A stretch of 64,000 bases of DNA from Lachnoclostridium sp. An138 (GCF_002160765.1 NZ_NFLF01000005.1:124001-188000), one strand, 5' to 3'. Positions 1 through 7,718 are shown, counted from the stretch's first letter. Translations and numbers: made by a program. Notes: generated by a model from the letters alone, not told the origin.

Positions 1-253
1 TATGCAGGCCGAAGCGGATAGCCGCGCTTCCCGCGCCTCTCACCAGCACACAGGCCTCCGCGTCAAAAATCCGGGCAATGACCTTCTCTGCCTTGGCCGT
101 CGTCACAGGCTTATTCAGCCCCATAACCACACCCAGATCTCCCCTGGTCAGAATCTCATGCCCCTCAAATTCCTTTGTGATACAGTCTACCACCTTGAAC
201 TGAAGCTTCATGGCTTCCTCAAGGCTTAAGCTGTGCAGCGGATAGGTATTCAT
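1..253 (-). CDS. yhfS: YhfS-like PLP-dependent enzyme (partial, N-terminal 84 residues)
   Basis: The gene runs off the left edge; only its first 84 codons are visible. The start ATG at 253 overlaps the stop of the php gene (ATGA, 4 nt), so translation is probably coupled. The visible protein has an N-terminal helical part followed by a GLNKPVTTAKAEKVIARIF stretch and VLVRGAGSAAIRFGLH. That pattern is typical of the cofactor-domain start of fold-type I PLP enzymes, where the glycine-rich turn binds the PLP phosphate. YhfS of the E. coli php operon belongs to this group and sits beside the same genes. The active-site lysine lies outside the window, so the identity rests on the N-terminus and on context. 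A transaminase or lyase role in the operon's catabolic pathway is inference. Confidence 0.72.
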   Translation of the reverse strand, partial: MNTYPLHSLSLEEAMKLQFKVVDCITKEFEGHEILTRGDLGVVMGLNKPVTTAKAEKVIARIFDAEACVLVRGAGSAAIRFGLH

Positions 254-1149
254 GCTTCTCTCTCCCCTCTCTGTTCCAGAATTCGTTTCGGATTGTGAAT
301 CAGCAGCATATCAATCTCTTCCTCTGAAAATCCGTTTCCCCGAAGCAGCGGCAGGAAGCTCTCAAACAGATAACCGTAACCGATTCCGCCGAAGGCCTTC
401 AGATGGGATTTTCTCGTAATATCCATGGAAAGTACTACCTGGGACAATCTTCCTCTTTCCGCGATCTCACGGAGAGCCTTCACGCGGAAGGTGTCCGGAC
501 AGTAATTCAGCTTTCCTATTGTGTCAAAGCCCACATTGACTCCCTTTTCCAGGATCTCGAGAATCTTTTCCGTATCCTGGGACAGATCCATATGGCCGAT
601 GACGATTTTCTCCGGCTTCACGCCGTGGGCGATCAGGTAATCCGCCTGCTCCGCTCCCAGCGTTCCCAGCGTAGTATGAGTGGTCACAGGCGCTCCCGTC
701 CGGCAGGCAGCCAGGCTCATGGCTTCAAAAACCTTCTCTTCCATGGGCTTCATCTCATTTTTGCTGGTGCCAAATTCCCCGATAGCGGAGGCCCGGATAT
801 CTGTGCCTTCGATTCCCTCCCGCACTTCCTTCACAGCCAGGCCGGCGAGTTCCTCCACAGTACTCTCCCTGACCATATCCGGCAGAAATGGTTCTTTATA
901 AAAACCTGTGGACACCAGAAGCTGAATTCCTGTGGCTTCTTCTACCCGCTTTATATATTCGATATCCCGTCCCATTCCCATATTGGTGACTTCCAGGATA
1001 TTTCTTACTCCATATTCATATAGCTGCCGGAACTCTCTGACTGTCTCGTCAAAGCAGTCCAGGCGGCAGTCCAAATCTTTCTTTACTCCCGACAAATCTA
1101 TGGCCACATGCTCATGCATCAGCGTGTAACCCTCTTTCAGCACTGCCAT
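250..1149 (-). CDS. php: Phosphotriesterase-homology protein (amidohydrolase superfamily)
   Basis: The protein has 299 residues, close to the 292 of E. coli Php. The binuclear metal site is complete and at the same numbers as I recall for E. coli Php: H12-x-H14 in the YTLMHEH motif, bridging E125 in IGEFG (Glu instead of the carbamylated Lys of true phosphotriesterases), H158 in TTHTT, H186 in GHMD and D243 in SMD. This predicts a cytosolic metal-dependent hydrolase of the phosphotriesterase-like-lactonase group; the natural substrate of Php proteins is not known. An SD-like GGAGG lies about 11 nt upstream of the chosen ATG. It is the sixth gene of the yhf-like operon, after the amidase-like gene, and overlaps yhfS by 4 nt. 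By context it hydrolyses a lactone or ester intermediate; this is inferred. Confidence 0.9.
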   Translation of the reverse strand: MAVLKEGYTLMHEHVAIDLSGVKKDLDCRLDCFDETVREFRQLYEYGVRNILEVTNMGMGRDIEYIKRVEEATGIQLLVSTGFYKEPFLPDMVRESTVEELAGLAVKEVREGIEGTDIRASAIGEFGTSKNEMKPMEEKVFEAMSLAACRTGAPVTTHTTLGTLGAEQADYLIAHGVKPEKIVIGHMDLSQDTEKILEILEKGVNVGFDTIGKLNYCPDTFRVKALREIAERGRLSQVVLSMDITRKSHLKAFGGIGYGYLFESFLPLLRGNGFSEEEIDMLLIHNPKRILEQRGEREA

Positions 1150-1197
1150 GCCGTTTCCATCCTCCTCCCCGTTATTTCCCGGATTTTGATCCGGCTT

Positions 1198-2187
1198 TCA
1201 GTCCTCAAAATACATACTGAGATTGCCAAAATACCTCTCTGTCAAAGCATCCGGCTCTGTCTGACAGCTCCGTGCGCAGTCAAACAGGGCCCGGATATCT
1301 TCCGGTCTGCTGCCGCCCAAAAGCACCGTACATCTGCCCAGTCCCCGGTCCGGCACTGTCAGCGCGGATACTCCGCACATATTTGCCACCCGCATCAGCC
1401 CCTTGCCGGAACGCTCCTGCATTTTCTTCGTGTCCTGGCCGAAATGCCCGAAAATAGTGTCCCCCAGACCCATCAGGTCTACAGGTCCCTCTTTTGATAC
1501 GAGAATCACGCCTTCTCTGACGGTGTCTCTGACATACTCTATCAGCCCTTCCCGTGGGCCGAAGATGTCCAGATCTTTCTCTGTCTCTGCCAGTTTGTAT
1601 TCCAAAGACTTCTTTTCCCTGTTTTGCTGTCTTTCCCTCTTATTCAGATCCAGTCCCAGCGCCGTCCCGGCTGCTTTTTCCAGCGTATCCATATCCCTGG
1701 TTATCAATCCTGCAGACGGTGAAAAAGAGATACCATCTGTGGATTTTTTCCGGAAACGCTTCATATGCTTTTCCTCAATCAGAGGCGAGATAAACCCATA
1801 CAGATTCAAAGACGCGGCCGGCGCAAGCACAGAGCCTCCTCCGTCCGTTCCCACACCCAGATCGTTGATTCTGTAAAATACATTCAGCGCGGTTCCGCTG
1901 CTGGAGCCTGTCATGGGCCGGCCTGTCAGCGGATTCACGAGCTGCATATCTACAGCCCTGCCGCCCAGAGCCATCCTGTCCCTGGTGTGGGTCAGAAAGC
2001 CTCCCGCTTCCATTCGTTCCATCAGAGTGTCCGAAATGGAAGCGGTCTGCTTGTATCCGGTGTAGAAAGCATACCCGTTTTTTCCCAAAGCTGCCCTTAC
2101 CTTATCGATGACGTTCGGGTATACCTTCTCCACCGTGTGATATGGATTTTTCAGCGCCAGAAATGTCTTCTTAGCATACTGTTCCAT
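1198..2187 (-). CDS. Short amidase-signature family protein
   Basis: This 329-residue protein carries the core of the amidase signature: GSSSG at 94-98 and GTDGGGSV at 113-120, followed by LAPAASLNLYGF. By analogy with the family's Ser-cisSer-Lys triad, S119 would be the nucleophile, S96 the cis-serine and K46 (in TGYKQTAS) a candidate lysine. It is about 130 residues shorter than typical amidases (450-500), so part of the substrate-binding fold must be missing or rebuilt. The start is supported by AGGTGATACA before the ATG. It lies 15 nt downstream of yhfT and 48 nt upstream of php, in the same operon. I know of no amidase in the E. coli php operon, so this is an added enzymatic step. Hydrolysis of an amide or carbamoyl bond is plausible; the substrate is unknown. 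Confidence 0.8.
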   Translation of the reverse strand: MEQYAKKTFLALKNPYHTVEKVYPNVIDKVRAALGKNGYAFYTGYKQTASISDTLMERMEAGGFLTHTRDRMALGGRAVDMQLVNPLTGRPMTGSSSGTALNVFYRINDLGVGTDGGGSVLAPAASLNLYGFISPLIEEKHMKRFRKKSTDGISFSPSAGLITRDMDTLEKAAGTALGLDLNKRERQQNREKKSLEYKLAETEKDLDIFGPREGLIEYVRDTVREGVILVSKEGPVDLMGLGDTIFGHFGQDTKKMQERSGKGLMRVANMCGVSALTVPDRGLGRCTVLLGGSRPEDIRALFDCARSCQTEPDALTERYFGNLSMYFED

Positions 2188-2202
2188 TGTATCACCTGTG
2201 AT

Positions 2203-3513
2203 TTAACCTGCTGCCGGCACCGCAATCAGTCTGATAAGCAGAAGAACGTTCAGCAGAATTCCAAAAATAATACATGCTACAGGACCTACCGCCAGGTCTA
2301 CAATCGGCTTCTTCGCCTTCTTGTTCAGCAGGAAAGCGCCAATTACAAATAACGCTCCAATACCTGTGTAGCCGGAAGCTGCCGCTGACATGGTTTCTGC
2401 AGCTACAATACCGCCTGCCAGAAGAGCGACTTCCAGCACCTTGTTCATGGAAGTACGCACATATTCGCCCATATCTTTTACTCCCGGGAACTTATCCATT
2501 CCCTTTGCAAACAGATTGATAAGCAGAATCTCCACAACCATTACCAGCACGCCCACAACAAAAGCGAGAATCGGATTTCCATGAAGCAGAAGACCTACCA
2601 CAAATACAAACGTACATCCGGCCGTACCATACACACCTGTTACAATCGCGGTTGTAAATACCAGCGGGATAAAGCCAATGGCGCGTGCAAGAGCTGTCAA
2701 AGCCGCGTTTGTAAACTCACCTTCCGCCAAAAGGGCCAGAGAAGCCGGATCGCCGGCAATGATGGAAACGCTTGTGCCAGCCGCGATAAGTCCGCCCATG
2801 ATGGCAAGCAGGAACCAGTTCTTACGGATTCTCGACACATTACCGCTGAAGCCCTGAGTGAGCGCTTCGTTGCTGTTGGACTCGCCCTTGATTTGAGCCG
2901 CAAAAACAATCATCATAACCATGCCTGCCAGCATAGCCATTCCTTCTGCGTTCAGAGACACTGTATTGCCCGCGATTGAGAATACACCGAATTTTTTAAT
3001 CAGATAGTATACCAGAACGGTCACTCCCGCTGTGATGGTACCCTTCTTAAATCCATGCTGGTATGCCACGCCTACCGCCGGGAAAACCGCAAATGCTACT
3101 GTTACATAGTTGGACACGCCGCCCAGATCGCTGGTGAAATTGTAAGGCATCATTCCAAACAGATTTACGATGAACTCCAGACCTGCCAGGAGCGCCAGAC
3201 CATATACAGCGCCGACTGCCGCGGAAATAATCATGCCCACCTTTGTATCCGGACAGAAGGAACCGATAATATCTGTTGTAAGCAGCAGACAGTGAATCAA
3301 AATAATGCTTGCCGCTATAGATGTGGGGATACCAAATCCAATTACCAGGCCAAAGCTGATGGCAAAGCTCATGGCTGCCAGCTCTTTTCTGGAAATTTCT
3401 TTATTGAAATACTGGCCTACAATGGGGCGGAAGCCGTCATTGAATACGGCGATACCCTGATTTGACAATACCGATGCAAGAGCGCCTATCAGCGCAATGA
3501 TAACGTACCTCAT
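2203..3513 (-). CDS. yhfT: YhfT-family integral membrane transporter
   Basis: This 436-residue protein is nearly all membrane-spanning, with about ten to twelve hydrophobic helices rich in Gly/Ala. It begins MRYVIIALIGALASVLSNQG. Family members are known from the E. coli php operon and neighbour the same genes there; their substrate has not been established. A conserved-looking block NDGFRPIVGQYFNKEISRKE follows the first helix on the non-membrane side. The start overlaps the stop of yhfU by 4 nt, so the two are translationally coupled. In context it should import the compound that Php, the amidase-like protein and YhfS process. No energy-coupling partner (ATPase, PTS domain) is present in the operon, so a secondary carrier is most likely; this is inference. 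Confidence 0.85.
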   Translation of the reverse strand: MRYVIIALIGALASVLSNQGIAVFNDGFRPIVGQYFNKEISRKELAAMSFAISFGLVIGFGIPTSIAASIILIHCLLLTTDIIGSFCPDTKVGMIISAAVGAVYGLALLAGLEFIVNLFGMMPYNFTSDLGGVSNYVTVAFAVFPAVGVAYQHGFKKGTITAGVTVLVYYLIKKFGVFSIAGNTVSLNAEGMAMLAGMVMMIVFAAQIKGESNSNEALTQGFSGNVSRIRKNWFLLAIMGGLIAAGTSVSIIAGDPASLALLAEGEFTNAALTALARAIGFIPLVFTTAIVTGVYGTAGCTFVFVVGLLLHGNPILAFVVGVLVMVVEILLINLFAKGMDKFPGVKDMGEYVRTSMNKVLEVALLAGGIVAAETMSAAASGYTGIGALFVIGAFLLNKKAKKPIVDLAVGPVACIIFGILLNVLLLIRLIAVPAAG

Positions 3514-3884
3514 AACAATCCTCCTTCTTTGTCAGTCAAAGCTTTTAAAAGTACCGGGAGCACCGCTTCTTTATGCTGTGCCGTGAATCCAAAAGCTACT
3601 TTTCCGTCTTTTACTTCCTGTCTTATCTCCTCATCACTGCGGATTTTTCCCGGCATAGACAAGGTCGCGCACTTGGCCTTGCCTAAAATCGCGAGTGCCA
3701 TGGCAAGAGCTCCGCCGCCGCCCGTGTTACAGGCTCCCACATAATAATCGTAGGTTCCGGCCTTCATGCCCATCGTGGCGTCCAGGTCTCCCTTGACAGT
3801 CACCTCTGCCTGATCTCCAAGCTCCTTTTTTACAATCGCGGCAATATCTTCTTTGTCGATCTGCCCTCCTACCACAATCTTCAT
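3510..3884 (-). CDS. yhfU: YhfU / DUF2620 glycine-rich SFCGS-type protein
   Basis: This small cytosolic protein of 124 residues has a Gly-rich turn at about residues 50-60 (GACNTGGGGALAMALAILG) and a QAEVTVKGDLDATMGMKAG stretch. It matches the DUF2620/YhfU family, which is always found with YhfT in php-type operons. Its size, an N-terminal KIVVGG beta strand and a GGGG loop recall phosphate- or nucleotide-binding small subunits such as PTS IIB proteins. No phosphoacceptor Cys or His is placed as in IIB, however, so I do not assign phosphotransfer. The SD is GGAGGAGGAAAT before the ATG. It overlaps yhfT by 4 nt; a role as a soluble partner of the transporter is inferred. Confidence 0.8.
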   Translation of the reverse strand: MKIVVGGQIDKEDIAAIVKKELGDQAEVTVKGDLDATMGMKAGTYDYYVGACNTGGGGALAMALAILGKAKCATLSMPGKIRSDEEIRQEVKDGKVAFGFTAQHKEAVLPVLLKALTDKEGGLL

Positions 3885-3896
3885 ATTTCCTCCTCC

Positions 3897-4250
3897 TTAT
3901 GATAAAAGATTGCATAAATGAACGGATAAAAAGTCCTGCTCCGTTTTCGGAAATGCAATATCCGTCTCCGCCAGAATACGGTCTCGAAGCTCTACTGCCT
4001 TTTCATAGGCCGGCTCTTCCCGGATGCTCTCCAATAAGGCTTCATCCATGGGATTTTCCTCGGTGCCTTCTTCCGCCCTCTGGGCCGCCATCGCAAGATG
4101 CGTGATAAACATCTCCATCTTATCCTGAGACACGTCTTCGTCTGCAGCAAGAATCAGATCTGTCACATGTCTGGAATAAGCGGCTGCTTTTGGACTGATC
4201 ACTCCGTTTTGTTCCAGTATCGCAATCCTTTCATACAGTATTTCCTTCAC
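3897..4250 (-). CDS. yhfY: YhfY-like PRD-domain protein, GTG start
   Basis: The protein has 117 residues and starts at GTG (4250), preceded by AAAGGAGGGAAATTT. This start leaves the operator at 4271-4292 in the leader rather than in the coding sequence. The protein is a single helical PRD-like domain with conserved histidines at H51 (FITHLAMA) and H111 (SVHLCNLL), the positions phosphorylated in PTS regulation domains. There is no DNA-binding domain, as in E. coli YhfY. It is the first gene of the structural operon and lies 12 nt upstream of yhfU. In other systems PRDs sense PTS phosphorylation and control a partner regulator. By context the partner would be YhfZ, so the operon may respond to sugar-PTS status; this is inference. 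Confidence 0.78.
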   Translation of the reverse strand: MKEILYERIAILEQNGVISPKAAAYSRHVTDLILAADEDVSQDKMEMFITHLAMAAQRAEEGTEENPMDEALLESIREEPAYEKAVELRDRILAETDIAFPKTEQDFLSVHLCNLLS

Positions 4251-4270
4251 AAATTTCCCTCCTTTCGCTG

Positions 4271-4292
4271 AATATATATTTTTTTGTATATT
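4271..4292. promoter_or_regulatory. Operator copy 1 (22 bp, YhfZ-type candidate)
   Basis: The arms are AATATATAT and TTGTATATT around a T-rich centre. It has the same 22-bp length and pattern as the copies at 4338-4359 and 5330-5351. It sits 20 bp upstream of the yhfY start codon, within the 5' leader, where a bound repressor would block transcription. I found no convincing -35/-10 pair for the structural operon; it must lie between the two copies. Confidence 0.62.
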
Positions 4293-4337
4293 GATGCATA
4301 AAAGAATATTGGAACCTGAGCAAAATGGGTTTCCTTT

Positions 4338-4359
4338 AATATACAATATTTTGTATATT
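4338..4359. promoter_or_regulatory. Operator copy 2 (22 bp, best palindrome)
   Basis: The arms AATATACAA and TTGTATATT are exact reverse complements separated by TATT. The copy lies 67 bp from copy 1 (about six helical turns), which would suit looping or cooperative binding. It is 20 bp downstream of the yhfZ stop codon. Confidence 0.68.
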
Positions 4360-4379
4360 CACCCATAAAAGCAGGCGTC

Positions 4380-5312
4380 CTAGTAAAACGGACGTATCTT
4401 CTGCTTTCTCACCTTATCCAGAACTTTCAGTGTATATTCTATCCGGATATTTTTCTTCAAAAACTGCTCCAGCGAAGAGTTTCCTTTCTGAATCACTATT
4501 ACAGCTGTGGAAAATCTGCTGTTATACTCATCATCTTCCAGAAATTCCACATGGAACCGGCCCTCTGACGGGTTCTCAATAATATCATCGTAGTTCCATA
4601 CTCCAGCATCGATGACGCCGTCCTCTATCGCGGAAAGAGTCTGCTGCACTCTGATATCCACAAGCCATACCTTTTTCCCGCGGATCAGATTCTCGGTGAT
4701 GCCTTTCTGATCCGGAGAATCTCTGTCATAAGCCACCCTCATACCATCCTGAATACCGGAAGAAAACTTTTCTCCGAGAATCAGCACATGTCTGGAAAGG
4801 AAGCTGCCAGGACCGAAATTCAAAGCAATCTCTATCTCTCTTCCCTCTTCAATGGCATTCTCAGCCGCATACTGGGAACACACCGCAAACTGATAAGTCC
4901 CTGACTCCACCAGCTGAATTCTTCCTACCGCTCCCCTGGCATAGGCCATGTTAAACCGGTATTCCTTCAGCTGTTCATAAATAGCGGTAGCAAAGCCTTC
5001 GTAGGTTCTGGAATAGGGAAGCGGCATAATTCCAAGCAGCTCTCTGGCCAGGGTACAGTCCTGAAGCTTCACATAATCAATCTTCTCGATGTAGGTACCC
5101 ATATGTCCGTGGGACACCAGCTCCACAGCTCCGGCTTCTTTCAGATACCGGAACGCATTCTGAATCGTCCCCCTGGAAACTCCGTACTCTTCCTGATAAT
5201 AAGAGATAGGAGGAATCCTGTCTCCTGCATTTCTGGAAAGGAGGCTGGATGCCACATTGCTGATGGTAACGCCTTTTTTCTGATACAGAACCTGCCTGTC
5301 ATCCAGCTTCAT
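4380..5312 (-). CDS. yhfZ: YhfZ-like transcriptional regulator (winged helix plus periplasmic-binding-like domain)
   Basis: The protein has 310 residues. The first 85 or so form a GntR-like winged helix-turn-helix (SYYQEEYGVSRGTIQNAFRY is the recognition-helix region, followed by a wing GHMGTYIEK). The rest resembles a type-2 periplasmic-binding fold, with ALNFGPGSFLSRHVLILG and DAGVWNYDD matching ligand-pocket segments of YhfZ proteins. The gene has its own consensus promoter (5364-5392), with a 22-bp palindrome directly downstream of the start point, so autorepression is likely. Only about 130 bp, including two more copies of the palindrome, separate it from the structural operon. The ligand is unknown; a pathway metabolite is expected. 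Confidence 0.82.
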   Translation of the reverse strand: MKLDDRQVLYQKKGVTISNVASSLLSRNAGDRIPPISYYQEEYGVSRGTIQNAFRYLKEAGAVELVSHGHMGTYIEKIDYVKLQDCTLARELLGIMPLPYSRTYEGFATAIYEQLKEYRFNMAYARGAVGRIQLVESGTYQFAVCSQYAAENAIEEGREIEIALNFGPGSFLSRHVLILGEKFSSGIQDGMRVAYDRDSPDQKGITENLIRGKKVWLVDIRVQQTLSAIEDGVIDAGVWNYDDIIENPSEGRFHVEFLEDDEYNSRFSTAVIVIQKGNSSLEQFLKKNIRIEYTLKVLDKVRKQKIRPFY

Positions 5313-5329
5313 CTGCCTCCCCCTTTCCG

Positions 5330-5351
5330 AATATACATTTTTTTATACATT
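5330..5351. promoter_or_regulatory. Operator copy 3 (22 bp) in the yhfZ leader
   Basis: The arms are AATATACAT and TATACATT around a T tract, aligning without gaps with the copies at 4271 and 4338. It lies between the predicted transcription start (about 5356) and the yhfZ ATG at 5312, the classic place for autorepression. Confidence 0.65.
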
Positions 5352-5363
5352 CAATCTATTTGT

Positions 5364-5392
5364 ATTATAAGATTCTCCTGTCCGGCTGTCAA
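5364..5392 (-). promoter_or_regulatory. Consensus sigma-A promoter for yhfZ
   Basis: On the minus strand there is TTGACA (5387-5392), a 17-bp spacer and TATAAT (5364-5369). Both hexamers match consensus exactly. Such a strong promoter upstream of a regulator gene makes sense if it is held down by the operator just downstream. Confidence 0.85.
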
Positions 5393-5416
5393 TGCAAAAG
5401 CTTCGAAATACTTACC

Positions 5417-5436
5417 AAAAATGAAGCTTCATTTTT
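5417..5436. repeat. 20-bp perfect palindrome upstream of yhfZ promoter
   Basis: AAAAATGAAG is followed directly by its reverse complement. It lies 25 bp upstream of the yhfZ -35 element. It could be another regulator's site, or a short A/T-flanked hairpin ending the recombinase transcript. The sequence does not decide between these. The remaining 5437-5576 holds no recognisable gene. Confidence 0.45.
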
Positions 5437-5576
5437 GTGCAACTTTAGCGTCAGTGTGCCAGGGGGGCGGTGCAGCCAGTGTTTGGACATATAGAAAAAA
5501 TTCTCTCCCAGTATCCATTTTCTGCATGAAACGGCGGGATTTTTCTGCAAAACAGTTTACATAACTCTTCCATTTT

Positions 5577-6005
5577 CTATATAGAAAAAAAGTGTCGCGT
5601 ATGTACAAGATTCCGGCTACTTTTGTACATAAGCTGAGGCCGGTCTTTGGCAGCCTTCAAAAGCCGCAGATATTCCGCCCTGGTCAGTTCCTTTTCCTCG
5701 GGAGAGTAGGTCTGGCGCTGGGTCTTCAGGCTCTTTACCCTGCAGTCTTCCCATCCCAGAAAGCCCAGCAGACTGTTCAGGCTGGCAAGCATGGAATTTA
5801 CGGAGCGCACCGCATACCCTTTTTCCGTCAGGGTCTGTTTCCAGCTCCGCACGAGCTCCTTTGTTACCCCGGTCCCGCCGCTAAATGCACAGAATGCCCG
5901 CGCGTCCCGGATATATTTATCTATAGTAGCTTCACTTTTTTCTTCCTGCTGCAGATAGGCGCGGAACTCTTCTATCCGCTGTTCGTTCAAGATTCTCTGA
6001 TCCAT
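5577..6005 (-). pseudogene. Truncated tyrosine recombinase (core-binding domain only)
   Basis: Residues 1-120 match the N-terminal SAM-like core-binding domain of XerC/XerD-type integrases (EEFRAYLQQEEKSEATIDKY, then SVNSMLASLNSLLGFLGW, then ELTRAEYLRLLKAAKD). The catalytic domain with the R-H-R-Y residues is missing. After DRPQL the frame runs into MYKSSRNLVHTRHFFSI and stops at 142 residues, against about 290-330 for complete proteins. The break coincides with ATGTACAA, one arm of an inverted repeat at 5601-5630 (8-bp arms, 14-bp gap). A deletion or element excision at this point is likely. The remnant cannot recombine DNA; it is listed as a gene relic. Confidence 0.8.
5601..5630. repeat. 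Inverted repeat at the recombinase breakpoint
   Basis: ATGTACAA (5601-5608) and TTGTACAT (5623-5630) flank 14 bp. The right arm is where integrase homology ends. Next to it, at 5573-5588, lies a perfect palindrome TTTTCTATATAGAAAA. These could be scars of a small mobile element; no transposase or target duplication was seen. Confidence 0.45.
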
Positions 6006-6152
6006 TTTGGCTCCTTTCCAAAGTTCTGTGAAATAATCCTTATTGTACCCAATTTCATAAGATTTCTGACGCGGTTCTTCTTTTGAGACGTATTATCTTA
6101 CTATATGAGACGGAAAATAACAGCAAAAAGGAGCGGATATTCTGTTTTCCGC

Positions 6153-6240
6153 TTCCGTAAACTGAAGCCTGTACCAGCTTTTCTTTTCCGTAAACTGAAG
6201 CCTGTATCAGCTTTTCTCTTCCGCAAACTGAGACTTGTCT
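6153..6240 (+). repeat. 33-bp tandem repeat, about 2.7 units
   Basis: TTCCGTAAACTG recurs at 6153 and 6186, and as TTCCGCAAACTG at 6219, a constant period of 33 bp. Units 1 and 2 are nearly identical (…AAGCCTGTAYCAGC…); unit 3 is diverged and supplies the -35 element of the murC promoter. There are no spacers, so it is not CRISPR-like. Confidence 0.8.
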
Positions 6241-6264
6241 ATCTTCATATATTAATGCTATACT
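6235..6264 (+). promoter_or_regulatory. Promoter upstream of murC
   Basis: TTGTCT (6235-6240), an 18-bp spacer and TATACT (6259-6264) lie 75 bp upstream of the murC start. Confidence 0.6.
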
Positions 6265-6338
6265 GAATATGCCAGAAGCATATGGGACATTCTTCTCTTA
6301 TGCGGCACAAAAAAATCGACGAACAGGAAGTGTATAAT

Positions 6339-7718
6339 ATGTATCAGCTTCATTTTCATAATCCCATCCCCGTCCATTTCATCGGCATCGGCGGCATCAG
6401 CATGAGCGGCCTGGCCGAGATTCTTATAAAGGAAGGTTTCCCGGTATCCGGCTCTGACAGCCACGCCTCCGCATTGACTGAACATCTGGAGAACTTAGGC
6501 GCCAGGATTCAGATCGGCCAGTCTGCCTCCAATATTCCGGAGGACTGTCAGCTGGTGGTATACACGGCGGCCATTCATCCGGACAATCCGGAATACGCCG
6601 AGGCAAAAAAGCGGAAGCTTCCCATGCTCTCCCGCGCCGAGCTTCTGGGGCAGCTTATGCGCAACTACAAGACTTCCATCGCAGTGGCCGGGACCCACGG
6701 AAAGACCACGACCACTTCTATGATTGCTTCTATTCTTATGGAAGAAGACGCAGACCCTACTATCTCTGTGGGCGGCATTCTGCCCTCCATCGGCGGAAAT
6801 ATCCGGGTCGGCGGTCCGGATGTATTTCTGACAGAAGCCTGTGAATATACGAACAGCTTTCTTCATTTTTTCCCCACCATCGGGATTATTTTAAATATAG
6901 AAGAAGACCACATGGATTTCTTTAAGGATCTGAACGATATCCGCCGCTCTTTCCGGCGGTTCGCGGAGCTCCTTCCCACCCAGGGCATTCTGATTATCAA
7001 CAGCGGCATTCCCGATTACGAGGAGATTACAGAAGGGCTTGCCTGCCGCGTCGTGACCTTTGGTTCTCAGGAGAGCGCGGATTACCATGCTTCTGATATC
7101 ACCTACGACGAGTTCGGCCATCCTTCCTTCCGGCTGATCCGGAAGAACGGAGAGAGCGCATCCTTCCGGCTCCGGGTTCCGGGAGAGCATAACGTGCTGA
7201 ATGCTCTGGCTTCTGTGGCCCTGGCTGACGCTCTTCAGGTTCCGGAGGAGACCGTGGAAAAGGGCCTTCTCGCTTTTACCGGAACAGATCGGCGTTTCCA
7301 GTACAAGGGCGAAGTAAATGGATTCACCATCATTGACGATTACGCCCACCATCCCACGGAAATCCGGGCGACTCTGCATGCGGCTGCCCATTATCCGCAC
7401 CGGGAAATCTGGTGCGTCTTCCAGCCCCATACCTATTCGCGCACAAAAGCTTTTCTGAAGGATTTTGCAGCGGCGCTCTCTCTGGCGGACCATGTGGTTC
7501 TGGCCGACATCTATCCGGCCCGGGAGACCGACACCCTGGGAATCAGTTCCCGTGATCTGGAGCAGGAACTGAAGGCCCTGGGCACAGACGTCCACTACTT
7601 TCCTTCCTTTGAAGAGATCGAAGCCTTTCTGCTGGAAAAATGTATACACGGCGACCTGTGTATAACTATGGGCGCCGGAGACGTGATAAATATTGGTGAA
7701 AACCTGCTGAACAAATAG
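6339..7718 (+). CDS. murC: UDP-N-acetylmuramate--L-alanine ligase MurC
   Basis: MurC joins L-alanine to UDP-MurNAc using ATP, the first peptide step of peptidoglycan precursor synthesis in the cytosol. The protein has 459 residues from the ATG at 6339, which has GGAAG 8-9 nt upstream; an earlier in-frame ATG at 6282 lacks a ribosome site. The N-terminal nucleotide-sugar domain starts with GIGGISMSG (16-24). The ATP loop GTHGKTTTTS is at 118-127, and the Mur ligase centre (EACEYTNSFLHF) and the C-terminal domain (YAHHPTEI) follow. Length and motifs are normal and the enzyme appears intact. It is the first gene of a plus-strand block and is followed immediately by DnaA boxes. Confidence 0.96.
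   Translation: MYQLHFHNPIPVHFIGIGGISMSGLAEILIKEGFPVSGSDSHASALTEHLENLGARIQIGQSASNIPEDCQLVVYTAAIHPDNPEYAEAKKRKLPMLSRAELLGQLMRNYKTSIAVAGTHGKTTTTSMIASILMEEDADPTISVGGILPSIGGNIRVGGPDVFLTEACEYTNSFLHFFPTIGIILNIEEDHMDFFKDLNDIRRSFRRFAELLPTQGILIINSGIPDYEEITEGLACRVVTFGSQESADYHASDITYDEFGHPSFRLIRKNGESASFRLRVPGEHNVLNALASVALADALQVPEETVEKGLLAFTGTDRRFQYKGEVNGFTIIDDYAHHPTEIRATLHAAAHYPHREIWCVFQPHTYSRTKAFLKDFAAALSLADHVVLADIYPARETDTLGISSRDLEQELKALGTDVHYFPSFEEIEAFLLEKCIHGDLCITMGAGDVINIGENLLNK

Noticed and set aside
6153-6240. CRISPR array
   Set aside because: Repeat units are contiguous with no spacers, only three units, and no cas genes in the window.
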